The notes under the pieces are model-generated. The model had not been told where the DNA came from and did no database searches. It was given only the letters and a program-made list of their open reading frames with translations. Below, piece after piece: positions 35,637 to 42,859 of a stretch of 64,000 nucleotides of DNA. A program made the position numbers and the translations under genes. The stretch's first letter is position 1. Every line of letters begins with the position of its first letter. Location of the stretch: NCBI RefSeq assembly GCF_016908555.1, contig NZ_JAFBEE010000002.1, positions 232,453 through 296,452 of the forward strand, in the 5' to 3' direction. The stretch comes from Alkaliphilus hydrothermalis (GTDB lineage Bacteria; Bacillota; Clostridia; Peptostreptococcales; Natronincolaceae).

Positions 35637-35736
35637 TTGGTGGAAATTTTTCCTATGATTATACTATGATTAACCTTAGTTATAAAGATATACTTTTGAA
35701 TTATTGAGGCTACCTTATTTTAGGGTAGTCTTTTTT
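35637..35736 (+). terminator. Second promoter and terminator in the hgdB-que leader
   Basis: TTGGTG (35637-35642), 17 bases, TATACT (35660-35665) form a plausible promoter. At 35708-35736 GGCTACC pairs with GGGTAGTC and is followed by six T, a good intrinsic terminator. It could end riboswitch-controlled transcripts, or the ECF operon, or attenuate the downstream operon. Confidence 0.65.
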
Positions 35737-35786
35737 ATATACTGAAAAGATTAAAAACGTCATCGCTAAGAGAAGGGAGTACTCTC

Positions 35787-36782
35787 ATGAAGAAGGTTGG
35801 TCTTACAACTACAGTCCCAGTGGAGGTCCTGTATGCAGCAGGTGTAACACCAGTGGATTTAAACAATATATTTGTCACCAGTGGAAAATCAATGGAATAT
35901 ATAGAGTATTCAGAGACGGAGGGTTTTCCCCGAAATCTTTGTGCTTGGATCAAAGGACTGTATGCCATTGCCCTTTTAGAGGATATTGACCTTGTCATAG
36001 GGGTAACAGAAGGAGATTGTTCTAATACAAAAGCCTTAATAGAGGTATGGCAATCGAAGGGTAAAGAAGTGATTCCTTTTGGATTTCCTCAAAATAAGCG
36101 TTATGAGACGATGGTGGAGGAAGTTGACCATCTAATGAAGTGTTTTGGTGTTACCCTTCAAGAGGTGGAGGCAGTAAAAGAAAAACTCTTCCCACTGCGG
36201 CAGAGGGTGAAGTATCTTGATGAGCTGACATGGAGGGCAAATCAAGCAACGGGATTTGAAAATCATTTATGGCAGGTGAGCTGTAGTGACTTTAATAGTG
36301 ATCCTGAGAAATTCCATCAGGATTTAGAAGCTGTTATCAAAGAAATCGAAGCAAGGCCAGCTTTTCCTTCCAATGAGATTCGTTTAGGCTATATGGGGGT
36401 ACCACCCATTATTGAAGACATATATACTTTAGTGGAAAACAACGGTGGTAGAATCGTCTTTAATGAAGTCCAGAGGGCATTTACAATGGCAAAAGAGCCA
36501 ATGGAAACAGATATATATCAGATGTATCTAAACTTTACCTACCCCTATGATTTGGAAAGACGATTAAAGGAAATAAAACAAGCAATTAAAGAAAGAAAAT
36601 TAGATGGAATCATCCACTATACCCAGAGTTTTTGCTATAGGGGAATTGAAGATATTTTAGTTAAACAGCAATTAGGTGTACCTGTCTTGACGATAGAAGG
36701 GGATTTGCCGGGTAAAGCCGATGCCAGAACAAAATTGAGGCTGGAGTCCTTCATGGACATGCTGATGGATTTGAAGGAGTGA
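35787..36782 (+). CDS. HgdB/2-hydroxyacyl-CoA dehydratase D-component-like protein (double-cubane type candidate)
   Basis: 331 residues of the HgdB/FldC/BcrC family. Five cysteines in conserved-looking surroundings (NLCAWIKG, EGDCSNTKA, HLMKCFG, QVSCSDF, TQSFCYRG) could hold an Fe-S cluster. There is one subunit only, no A/B partner and no CoA-transferase, unlike amino acid fermenting dehydratases. That arrangement, with a BadF-type ATPase next door, is the layout of the double-cubane cluster protein DCCP, which reduces small molecules such as acetylene and azide at very low potential. The gene starts the operon that continues into queD. Substrate unknown; see findings for a queuosine hypothesis. 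Confidence 0.8.
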   Translation: MKKVGLTTTVPVEVLYAAGVTPVDLNNIFVTSGKSMEYIEYSETEGFPRNLCAWIKGLYAIALLEDIDLVIGVTEGDCSNTKALIEVWQSKGKEVIPFGFPQNKRYETMVEEVDHLMKCFGVTLQEVEAVKEKLFPLRQRVKYLDELTWRANQATGFENHLWQVSCSDFNSDPEKFHQDLEAVIKEIEARPAFPSNEIRLGYMGVPPIIEDIYTLVENNGGRIVFNEVQRAFTMAKEPMETDIYQMYLNFTYPYDLERRLKEIKQAIKERKLDGIIHYTQSFCYRGIEDILVKQQLGVPVLTIEGDLPGKADARTKLRLESFMDMLMDLKE

Positions 36783-36786
36783 TTAG

Positions 36787-37566
36787 ATGAAGATATTAGG
36801 GATAGATATAGGAAGTAGGGCTGTGAAGATTGCCCTACTGGAAAATGATAAATTACTCAAAACTGATATCATCAGTACCATGAAGTTCTATCGAGACTAT
36901 AGTCGTACCCGAGAGGGAGAAGTTATGGTTGATCTAGAAGCCCTTGGTCTAAATGCAGTGGATCAAGTAATCAGTACTGGATATGGTCGAAATAATATAC
37001 AAGTGGCTGGAGCAAAGGTGATTAATGAATTAAAGGCCCATGTCTACGGAGCCCTATATCAAACAAGGCTCCAAAACTTCACTTTATTAGATATCGGTGG
37101 ACAGGATTTTAAAGTTATCAAAGTTGAAAATAGTATTATGACGGATATGATTTTAAACGATAAATGTGCCGCCTCCAGTGGAAGATATCTGGAGAATATG
37201 GCAGCTATTTTAGAAATATCTCTGGATGACCTGAAGCAGAAATATGAAAATCCAGTACAGCTTAATACCACCTGTGCTGTATTCGGGGAATCTGAATTGA
37301 TTGGACAAATTGCATTGGGACATTCGTTAGATCGACTAGCAGCAGGAATCAATCACTCTTTATACAAAAGAATAAAGCCTCAAATACAGAAATTAAAAAG
37401 TAGAACCATCGTTTTAACAGGTGGAGTGGCTCAAAATGAGGCCATTATCCATTATTTAAAAGAAGATTTTGATGAAGTCGTAATCCCGCAAGAACCTCAA
37501 CTAAATGGGGCAATTGGCTGTGGTTATCTAGGCTTGATAAAGGAAAGGAAGATGGGAAATGCATAA
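36787..37566 (+). CDS. BadF/HgdC-type ATPase, reductase activator of the HgdB-like protein
   Basis: 259 residues of the ASKHA fold: GIDIGSRAVKIALL (phosphate 1), LDIGGQDFKVIKV (phosphate 2), NDKCAASSGRYLENMA and TTCAVFGESE, whose two cysteines bind the 4Fe-4S cluster bridging the dimer, and VLTGGVAQN (adenosine). It uses ATP to push electrons into the HgdB-like partner. Starts 5 bases after it and overlaps queD by 8 bases, so the six genes are translationally linked. Confidence 0.9.
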   Translation: MKILGIDIGSRAVKIALLENDKLLKTDIISTMKFYRDYSRTREGEVMVDLEALGLNAVDQVISTGYGRNNIQVAGAKVINELKAHVYGALYQTRLQNFTLLDIGGQDFKVIKVENSIMTDMILNDKCAASSGRYLENMAAILEISLDDLKQKYENPVQLNTTCAVFGESELIGQIALGHSLDRLAAGINHSLYKRIKPQIQKLKSRTIVLTGGVAQNEAIIHYLKEDFDEVVIPQEPQLNGAIGCGYLGLIKERKMGNA

Positions 37567-37951
37567 TAAGAGAATAGATGTTACGAAAATCTTCACTTTT
37601 GATAGTGCCCACAAACTAAACAATTACGAGGGAGATTGCAAATACCTCCACGGACATACCTACAAGTTGGAGGTTACAATTCGGGGAAAAGTTGATGATC
37701 GAGGAATGGTGATGGACTTTAATGATCTAAAGGCGATTGTTAAGGAAAGGATATTAGATAGACTAGACCATAGATATTTAAATGAACTATTTGAGTTTAA
37801 TACCACCTGTGAAAACATGTTGGTGTGGATGTTTGAACAATTAGAAGAAAATATTTCAGATAATCGAGTACAGCTACAAAAGCTAGTGCTATGGGAAACC
37901 CCCACCAGCTTTGGTACTTTAGAAAGGGAGCAATACTATGCTGAAGGTTAA
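37559..37951 (+). CDS. queD: 6-carboxy-5,6,7,8-tetrahydropterin synthase
   Basis: 130 residues. Zinc histidines are in FDSAHKL and LHGHTYKLEV, with the catalytic cysteine in GDCKYLHGH and a DHRYLNE motif. Converts dihydroneopterin triphosphate to 6-carboxytetrahydropterin in preQ0 synthesis. Overlaps the gene before by 8 bases and queE by 14. Confidence 0.95.
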   Translation: MHNKRIDVTKIFTFDSAHKLNNYEGDCKYLHGHTYKLEVTIRGKVDDRGMVMDFNDLKAIVKERILDRLDHRYLNELFEFNTTCENMLVWMFEQLEENISDNRVQLQKLVLWETPTSFGTLEREQYYAEG

Positions 37952-38570
37952 TGAGATATTTTTAAGTATACAGGGAGAAGGAATTTCAACTGGTTTACCA
38001 ACCATCTTTGTACGATTGGCAGAATGTAATCTCAGATGCTCCTATTGTGATACTGTTTATTCTTATAAAGAAGGACAAGAAATGACGATAGAAGAAATAA
38101 TGGAGAAGGTTAATTCCTTTAAATATAAGCGGGTCTGTCTAACAGGTGGTGAACCCCTTTTACAAAGGGAAGTAAATAAATTACTGGAGGCATTGGAGGG
38201 TTTTGAGGTAAATATTGAAACCAATGGCTCAGTTGATCTTAGTCAAGTAGAGAGAAAAGCTAATCAAAGATATACGATGGATATTAAGACCCCGTCTTCG
38301 GGTGAAGCGAAGAGTCTTTGCTTAGATAACTTCAGCCATTTAGAGGATAACGATGAAATCAAGATGGTAATTGGAAATCGTGAAGATTATCTTTGGACAA
38401 AGGAAATCATTAGTGAGTACTACCAAAGGGGATTGTTAACCTACTCCCCCATATATGGGAAAATAGATCCTAAAGAAATTATCCAATGGATTCTTGAAGA
38501 CGGAATAGATGCAAGGTTTCAGCTACAATTACACAAGGTTTTATGGCATCCAGAAGAAAGGGGAGTCTAA
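37938..38570 (+). CDS. queE: 7-carboxy-7-deazaguanine synthase (radical SAM)
   Basis: 210 residues with C30-x3-C34-x2-C37 (CNLRCSYC) for the radical SAM cluster and SIQGEG at the N-terminus. Rearranges 6-carboxytetrahydropterin to CDG. Followed one base later by folE. Confidence 0.95.
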   Translation: MLKVNEIFLSIQGEGISTGLPTIFVRLAECNLRCSYCDTVYSYKEGQEMTIEEIMEKVNSFKYKRVCLTGGEPLLQREVNKLLEALEGFEVNIETNGSVDLSQVERKANQRYTMDIKTPSSGEAKSLCLDNFSHLEDNDEIKMVIGNREDYLWTKEIISEYYQRGLLTYSPIYGKIDPKEIIQWILEDGIDARFQLQLHKVLWHPEERGV

Positions 38571-38571
38571 A

Positions 38572-39126
38572 ATGAACGAAGCTAGAGTAATGGAGGCAGT
38601 GAAGATAATTCTTGAAGAGATTGGGGAAGACCCAAGTCGTGAAGGACTAGAGGATACGCCAAAGCGGGTAATGAAATTATTTAAAGAAATCTATGAAGCT
38701 GTTGGTAAGGACCCAAAAGAGGAACTGAGTGCTGTTTTTGAAGAAAACCATAAGGACATGGTATTGGTCAAAGATATTCCCTTTTACTCCACCTGCGAGC
38801 ATCACCTTGTACCCTTCTTTGGCAAGGCCCATATTGCCTATAAGCCAAACGGACAAGTGGTGGGGCTTAGTAAGCTAGTACGACTAGTTGAAAATGTATC
38901 CCGTAGACCACAGGTACAGGAGCGAATGACCACCATGATTGCCGACGCTATCCAGGAGAAATTAGCACCCGAGGGGGTTATGGTTGTCATCATAGCAGAA
39001 CATTTATGCATCAGCATGAGGGGGATTAAAAAGCCCGGAAGTCAAACCACCACCATCACCACTAGAGGTGTATTTGAAGATAATGACAAGCTACAAAATA
39101 ACTTCTTTAATATGTTAAAGGTATAG
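38572..39126 (+). CDS. folE: GTP cyclohydrolase I
   Basis: ATG chosen directly after queE with AGGGGAG upstream; a longer frame overlaps queE without a signal. 184 residues with PFYSTCEHHLVPF (zinc Cys/His), GLSKLVRLVE and SRRPQVQERMT. Supplies dihydroneopterin triphosphate to QueD; its position in the operon shows this copy serves deazapurine rather than folate. Confidence 0.96.
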   Translation: MNEARVMEAVKIILEEIGEDPSREGLEDTPKRVMKLFKEIYEAVGKDPKEELSAVFEENHKDMVLVKDIPFYSTCEHHLVPFFGKAHIAYKPNGQVVGLSKLVRLVENVSRRPQVQERMTTMIADAIQEKLAPEGVMVVIIAEHLCISMRGIKKPGSQTTTITTRGVFEDNDKLQNNFFNMLKV

Positions 39127-39138
39127 GAGGAGAAATAT

Positions 39139-39804
39139 ATGAAAAAGGCAGTAGTCCTTTTATCAGGAGGATTAGACAGTACCACCTGCATGGCGGTGGC
39201 AAAGAGTGAGGGGTACCAGCTTTATCCGGTTTCCTTTGATTATGGGCAGCGACACAATAGAGAGCTTGCCTTAGCTAAAAAAGTAGCTACTTACTTTGAA
39301 GCTAAAGATCATAAAATCTTTACCATTCAAAATGTAGGAGGCAGTGCTTTAACCGACTCAAATATCGATGTGCCAGAGTATGAAGGAGACGGAGAGATCC
39401 CAGTAACCTACGTACCTGCTAGGAATATCCTGTTCTTAAGCTATGCCCTAGGCTATGCGGAGGTAATTGGAGCAGAGGCCATTTATATCGGTGTAAGCTC
39501 AGTGGACTATAGTGGCTACCCCGACTGTAGACCAGAGTTTATCGAAGCATTCCAACAGGTGGTAAATGTCGGTACTGCTGCTGGGGTAAAGGGGAAGGGT
39601 ATTGATATCAAGACTCCTTTAATGAAGCTTTCGAAGGCAGATACTGTAAAGCTGGGACTAGAGCTAGGAGCACCATATCACCTTACCACCAGTTGCTATA
39701 AGGGTGGAGAAGAGGCTTGTGGTGTATGTGATAGCTGTGTCTTAAGATTAAAAGGATTTGAAGAGGCAGGAGGAGAAGATCCGATACCTTATAAAAGTAA
39801 ATAA
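39139..39804 (+). CDS. queC: 7-cyano-7-deazaguanine (preQ0) synthase
   Basis: 221 residues with the PP-loop LLSGGLDSTTC and the zinc site TSCYKGGEEACGVCDSC. Converts CDG to preQ0 with ATP and ammonia. Last gene of the operon; a terminator follows. No queF, tgt or queA is in the window. Confidence 0.96.
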   Translation: MKKAVVLLSGGLDSTTCMAVAKSEGYQLYPVSFDYGQRHNRELALAKKVATYFEAKDHKIFTIQNVGGSALTDSNIDVPEYEGDGEIPVTYVPARNILFLSYALGYAEVIGAEAIYIGVSSVDYSGYPDCRPEFIEAFQQVVNVGTAAGVKGKGIDIKTPLMKLSKADTVKLGLELGAPYHLTTSCYKGGEEACGVCDSCVLRLKGFEEAGGEDPIPYKSK

Positions 39805-39822
39805 GTACTAAGATAAATGATG

Positions 39823-39848
39823 GAGTCAGAGGAATCTGACTCTTTTTG
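39823..39848 (+). terminator. Terminator of the hgdB-badF-que operon
   Basis: GAGTCAGA pairs with TCTGACTC around GGAA, followed by TTTTT. Confidence 0.9.
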
Positions 39849-39943
39849 ATCTTGTATGGGATGCTGTAGATATTAGGTCAATAGCATTGGCTGAGAAGTT
39901 AGGATATTCTTTTGATAAGGAGTATGAGGTTTATATGATATAA
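39848..39943 (+). pseudogene. C-terminal fragment of a GNAT acetyltransferase
   Basis: An open frame without a start reads DIRSIALAEKLGYSFDKEYEVY then stops, matching the last strand and helix of RimJ/RimL-type acetyltransferases (RSxxLxEKxGF). About 31 codons remain. Confidence 0.6.
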
Positions 39944-39964
39944 CAAAAGCAGTTGATTTTTCAA

Positions 39965-40414
39965 CTACTTTACTAGTTTGATATAACTTTTAATGTCAAA
40001 AATTTCTTCTTCATTTTGATGTAACTTATGTTTTAAAAAACTGACATCCTTTTTAATAGTATTGAAATTTTCAGTTGAAGATGCTTCAAATTCTGTTAAG
40101 TTAGCAACCTGCTCGTAAACTGCTTCTAGTTTTTGCTCAATGCGGATTTGTCCAACTTCCATGTTAGAGACTCTGTCGTCTAAGTTAGAAACTTTGTTAT
40201 CTAAGGTAGATACTTTATCATCTAGGATAGAGACTTTATTGTCTAAGCTAGAGACTTTGTTATCTAGGCTAGAGACTTTATTGTCTAAGCTAGAAACTTT
40301 GTTATCTAAGGTAGATACTTTATTATCTAGGCTCGAGAATTTATCATCTAAGCTAGAAACTTTATCATCTAATGAACTTAATTTTGAAAGTATTTCTTTT
40401 AATATGGCTTCCAT
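39965..40414 (-). CDS. Coiled-coil protein with heptad SSLDNKV repeats
   Basis: 149 residues; ATG preceded by GGAGGTG. After a short head comes about twelve copies of the heptad SSLDNKV/STLDNKV, a perfect coiled-coil register encoded by near-identical 21-bp DNA units. The tail (NLTEFEASSTENFN...HKLHQNEEEIFDI) is similar to that of the coiled-coil gene at 888-1436. Soluble; function unknown. Confidence 0.75.
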   Translation of the reverse strand: MEAILKEILSKLSSLDDKVSSLDDKFSSLDNKVSTLDNKVSSLDNKVSSLDNKVSSLDNKVSILDDKVSTLDNKVSNLDDRVSNMEVGQIRIEQKLEAVYEQVANLTEFEASSTENFNTIKKDVSFLKHKLHQNEEEIFDIKSYIKLVK

Positions 40415-40474
40415 ATAAAATCACCTCCATATATATTATAACTTAAATATGATGGATATAGAAGAAAAAAATGA

Positions 40475-40650
40475 TATAATCAAAAGGAGGAAGCAACTTC
40501 CTCCTTCATCTTATTATAATAGGGAAAAGTAGTGCAGTTAACTGATAGTATTTAGCGGCTACCTCGATACAATCTACCATCAGATTATCTTAACTGCACC
40601 GAGGAAATAATTCGCTTTCGATCCATATCGGAACACACCTACCTTCAATA
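40475..40650 (-). ncRNA. Candidate structured non-coding RNA
   Basis: No ORF in this gap. GTGCAGTTAA (40532-40541) and TTAACTGCAC (40590-40599) pair perfectly; inside, CTGATAGTA pairs with TACCATCAG (one mismatch). CCTCG in the loop (40562-40566) can pair with CGAGG just outside the stem (40600-40604), giving a pseudoknot. On the minus strand the block ends in AAGGAGGAAG-TTG-CTTCCTCCTT followed by TTGATT, a terminator-like hairpin, and begins after TTACCA, 17 bases, TTATAT, so a roughly 175-base minus-strand RNA is favoured. A TATAAT at 40515 allows a plus-strand reading too. Not a family I recognise. Confidence 0.5.
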
Positions 40651-40815
40651 TAATTATCACAGTCACTATATGGTAATTGTATCATTCATTTGTATATAAC
40701 GTATATATATTATTAATAAAGCGATAAATCCCCTGTTATTAGATGTTATAATGTTAGTATTAACCAGTTTATATGTATAAGTTTGGCAAAAAGAGAACGA
40801 AGGTGGGATAGGGAA

Positions 40816-41343
40816 ATGAGAACAATCGTAATTTACAAGTCAAAGACAGGTTTTACAAAGAAATACGCAGAATGGATTGCAAAGGATTTAGCTGGGGATT
40901 TGTATGAAGCATCTAAGGCAACGGAAAATATGTTGGAGTCCTATGATACGATTATCTACGGGGGAGGACTATACGCATCTGGCATCAACGGGGTGAAGCT
41001 GATTCAAAAAAATCTAAATGTCCTCAAAGAGAAAAAGGTAATCGTCTATGCAACGGGTGCTTCTCCAGGACGAAAAGAGGAAATGGAGGGCGTTGTAAAT
41101 AGAAATTTTACAGTTGAAGAACAAAAACACATTCAGTTCTTTTATTTACGGGGAGGGTATAACCATCGTTTAGTGAAATCTTTTGATAAAATTCTGATGG
41201 CTTTATTAAAATTCCGCCTGAAATCTAAAAAACAACTAACTCCAGATGAAAAAGGGATGTTGGCGGCATATGATATGCCTGTTGATTTTACGAGGAAGAG
41301 TAATATTGAAGCGTTGGTTCATTATGCTTCTTCCACAAAGTAG
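40816..41343 (+). CDS. Flavodoxin-domain protein (HemG-like)
   Basis: ATG after AGGTGGGA; a TTG at 40783 is less likely. 175 residues starting TIVIYKSKTGFTKKYAEWIA, the FMN phosphate loop of flavodoxins, then YGGGLYASGINGV and ATGASPGR. Resembles menaquinone-dependent protoporphyrinogen oxidase-type flavodoxins. Electron partner unknown. Confidence 0.85.
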   Translation: MRTIVIYKSKTGFTKKYAEWIAKDLAGDLYEASKATENMLESYDTIIYGGGLYASGINGVKLIQKNLNVLKEKKVIVYATGASPGRKEEMEGVVNRNFTVEEQKHIQFFYLRGGYNHRLVKSFDKILMALLKFRLKSKKQLTPDEKGMLAAYDMPVDFTRKSNIEALVHYASSTK

Positions 41344-41413
41344 CAGGGGTGTCGTTTTGATATTATTACCTCTTTGGTGATGTGTATAGTACATATATAT
41401 GTCATAAAATAGT

Positions 41414-41447
41414 AAAACCTTTTCCAGATACAAAGGAAAAGGATTTT
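41414..41447. terminator. Terminator between convergent genes
   Basis: CCTTTTCC (41418-41425) pairs with GGAAAAGG (41435-41442), with flanking A and T runs on the two sides. Confidence 0.8.
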
Positions 41448-41525
41448 TTATATAGCTTTTTTATCTAAAATAAATAAAATTTGTCTTTAGTTGAGGAATA
41501 ATGTTTTGATAGCTCCAAGAGATAC

Positions 41526-41870
41526 TTAGAAGGATTCCACAACAATCAATAGATTGCCCTCAGTATCTTCACAATAGATCTTTAGCTCTTTAGATTCTTG
41601 AACTACCTTCGTAAGTACTCTTCCACCATATTCTAGTATTTTAGTTATAGTTGCTTTCAATGATGATACGTTAATTCTGGTAACGAATAAATCGCCTTGA
41701 TCCTTTAGATGTTCCTTTAACTCAGGAATTTTAATTTCATTGGAGTTTAACAATAAATAATCTACAGCATTATTTGCCTCCTGTAGGTTCCAATCGAAAA
41801 TATCCTTGTAAAATCGCTGGGCCCTAACAATATGATCGGCCGAGACTTCAAAATGAAACACTCCCTGCAT
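41526..41870 (-). CDS. VOC (glyoxalase-like) family protein
   Basis: 114 residues beginning VFHFEVSADHIVRAQRFYKDIFDW, the first beta-alpha-beta-beta-beta module of the vicinal oxygen chelate fold, and ending YCEDTEGNLLIVVE with a likely metal-ligand glutamate. Single-module size, so it should work as a dimer. Substrate unknown. Confidence 0.85.
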   Translation of the reverse strand: MQGVFHFEVSADHIVRAQRFYKDIFDWNLQEANNAVDYLLLNSNEIKIPELKEHLKDQGDLFVTRINVSSLKATITKILEYGGRVLTKVVQESKELKIYCEDTEGNLLIVVESF

Positions 41871-42102
41871 TCGAATACCCCCTTAATATATGACGCCCTT
41901 TAAATAGATATCCTTTTTTTTACTTATTAAAACATTTTTACAGATAAAATATTGTTAAATATCTAGTAGAGTAATCTATAGATAAATGAATCAATTGGGT
42001 ATTAAGTAATCTTTGAGTATATTATCAATATATTCGAATAAATCATTTTTGCTAAAATATTTCATAAGATTTAAAATGATTGAAAATTTATATAAAAAAA
42101 TC

Positions 42103-42131
42103 TTTACACCGAACAAGTGTTCGTATATAAT
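42103..42131 (+). promoter_or_regulatory. LexA-regulated promoter
   Basis: TTTACA (42103-42108), 17 bases, TATAAT (42126-42131); the spacer holds GAACAAGTGTTC (42111-42122), a perfect GAAC-N4-GTTC LexA box. Bound LexA would fully block polymerase. Confidence 0.88.
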
Positions 42132-42174
42132 GAGATTATAAGAAAACGATTATATCCCATGGAGGTGTTATTCA

Positions 42175-42276
42175 ATGAAATTTATCTTATTCTCAGGAAA
42201 AGTGAAGGATTTAAAAATTTATTTAAAGGAATTGAATGAAGCAAACATACTTACCAAAAAGCAAGATGGAATGTGA
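42175..42276 (+). CDS. SOS-inducible 33-residue peptide
   Basis: ATG with GGAGGTG upstream, 44 bases after the -10 box of the LexA promoter. It encodes a small, lysine-rich peptide starting MKFILFSGKVKDLKIYLKEL. It may be a genuine small SOS effector (several bacteria have SOS-induced small membrane or division-inhibitor peptides, though this one is not clearly hydrophobic) or the first part of a decayed gene. I do not recognise a family. Confidence 0.5.
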   Translation: MKFILFSGKVKDLKIYLKELNEANILTKKQDGM

Positions 42277-42329
42277 TGTGTATCATATTAGATAGTGTGT
42301 TATAATATAAATTAAGAGGAGTGATATTT

Positions 42330-42749
42330 ATGGAGGATAAAATTCTAGATTTGATTGCAAAGATGTATGAGGACTTGTCTACAAAAATGTCCACCATATC
42401 TACAGATGTAAAAGATATGTCATTTAAAATAGATAAATTAGAGGTTAGAATGGACCGAATGGACTCCAAGATGGACAAAATAGAGTCTAGAATGGATAAA
42501 ATAGATTCTAGAATGGATAAAATAGATTCTAGGATGGATAAAATAGATTCTAGGATGGACTCAATTGAGAAAAAGTTAGATAATAAGGCTGATAAAGCAG
42601 ACTTGCTAAGACTTGAATATAAATTGGAGGAGAACTCAAAAGCCCTGTTTGATGGTTACAAGCAGGTTTATGAGAAATTGACAGTCCTTGAGGAAAAGGT
42701 AGTAAAGCAGGATGTTGAAATAAGGGTTATAAAGAGTGCGGGTATATAG
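42330..42749 (+). CDS. Coiled-coil protein with heptad MDKIDSR repeats
   Basis: ATG at 42330 with AGAGGA nine bases upstream (GTG at 42321 is too close to it). 139 residues; about seven heptads MDKIDSRMDKIESR in the middle, from repeated 21-bp units, flanked by regular coiled-coil sequence. Third member of a dispersed set with the genes at 888 and 39965. A TATAAT at about 42302 suggests its own promoter, separate from the SOS one. Confidence 0.75.
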   Translation: MEDKILDLIAKMYEDLSTKMSTISTDVKDMSFKIDKLEVRMDRMDSKMDKIESRMDKIDSRMDKIDSRMDKIDSRMDSIEKKLDNKADKADLLRLEYKLEENSKALFDGYKQVYEKLTVLEEKVVKQDVEIRVIKSAGI

Positions 42750-42859
42750 TGAGGCGGATTGATAAATCTTGCCTTTTTTTATGAAGAAAATTAAGTTATA
42801 ATAGATAAATATAAATAAGCTAATAATATATACATAAGTAAATCGAGGAGGAAACACAG

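Noticed and set aside
35787..37566. Amino-acid-fermenting 2-hydroxyacyl-CoA dehydratase
   Set aside because: Only one dehydratase-type subunit is present and there is no CoA transferase, dehydrogenase or electron-transfer flavoprotein gene nearby.
40475..40650. 6S RNA, T-box or SAM riboswitch identity for the structured block
   Set aside because: No conserved core of these classes (no GGGTGGNACCGCG, no S-box core, no long 6S-type closing stem with central bubble) could be found.
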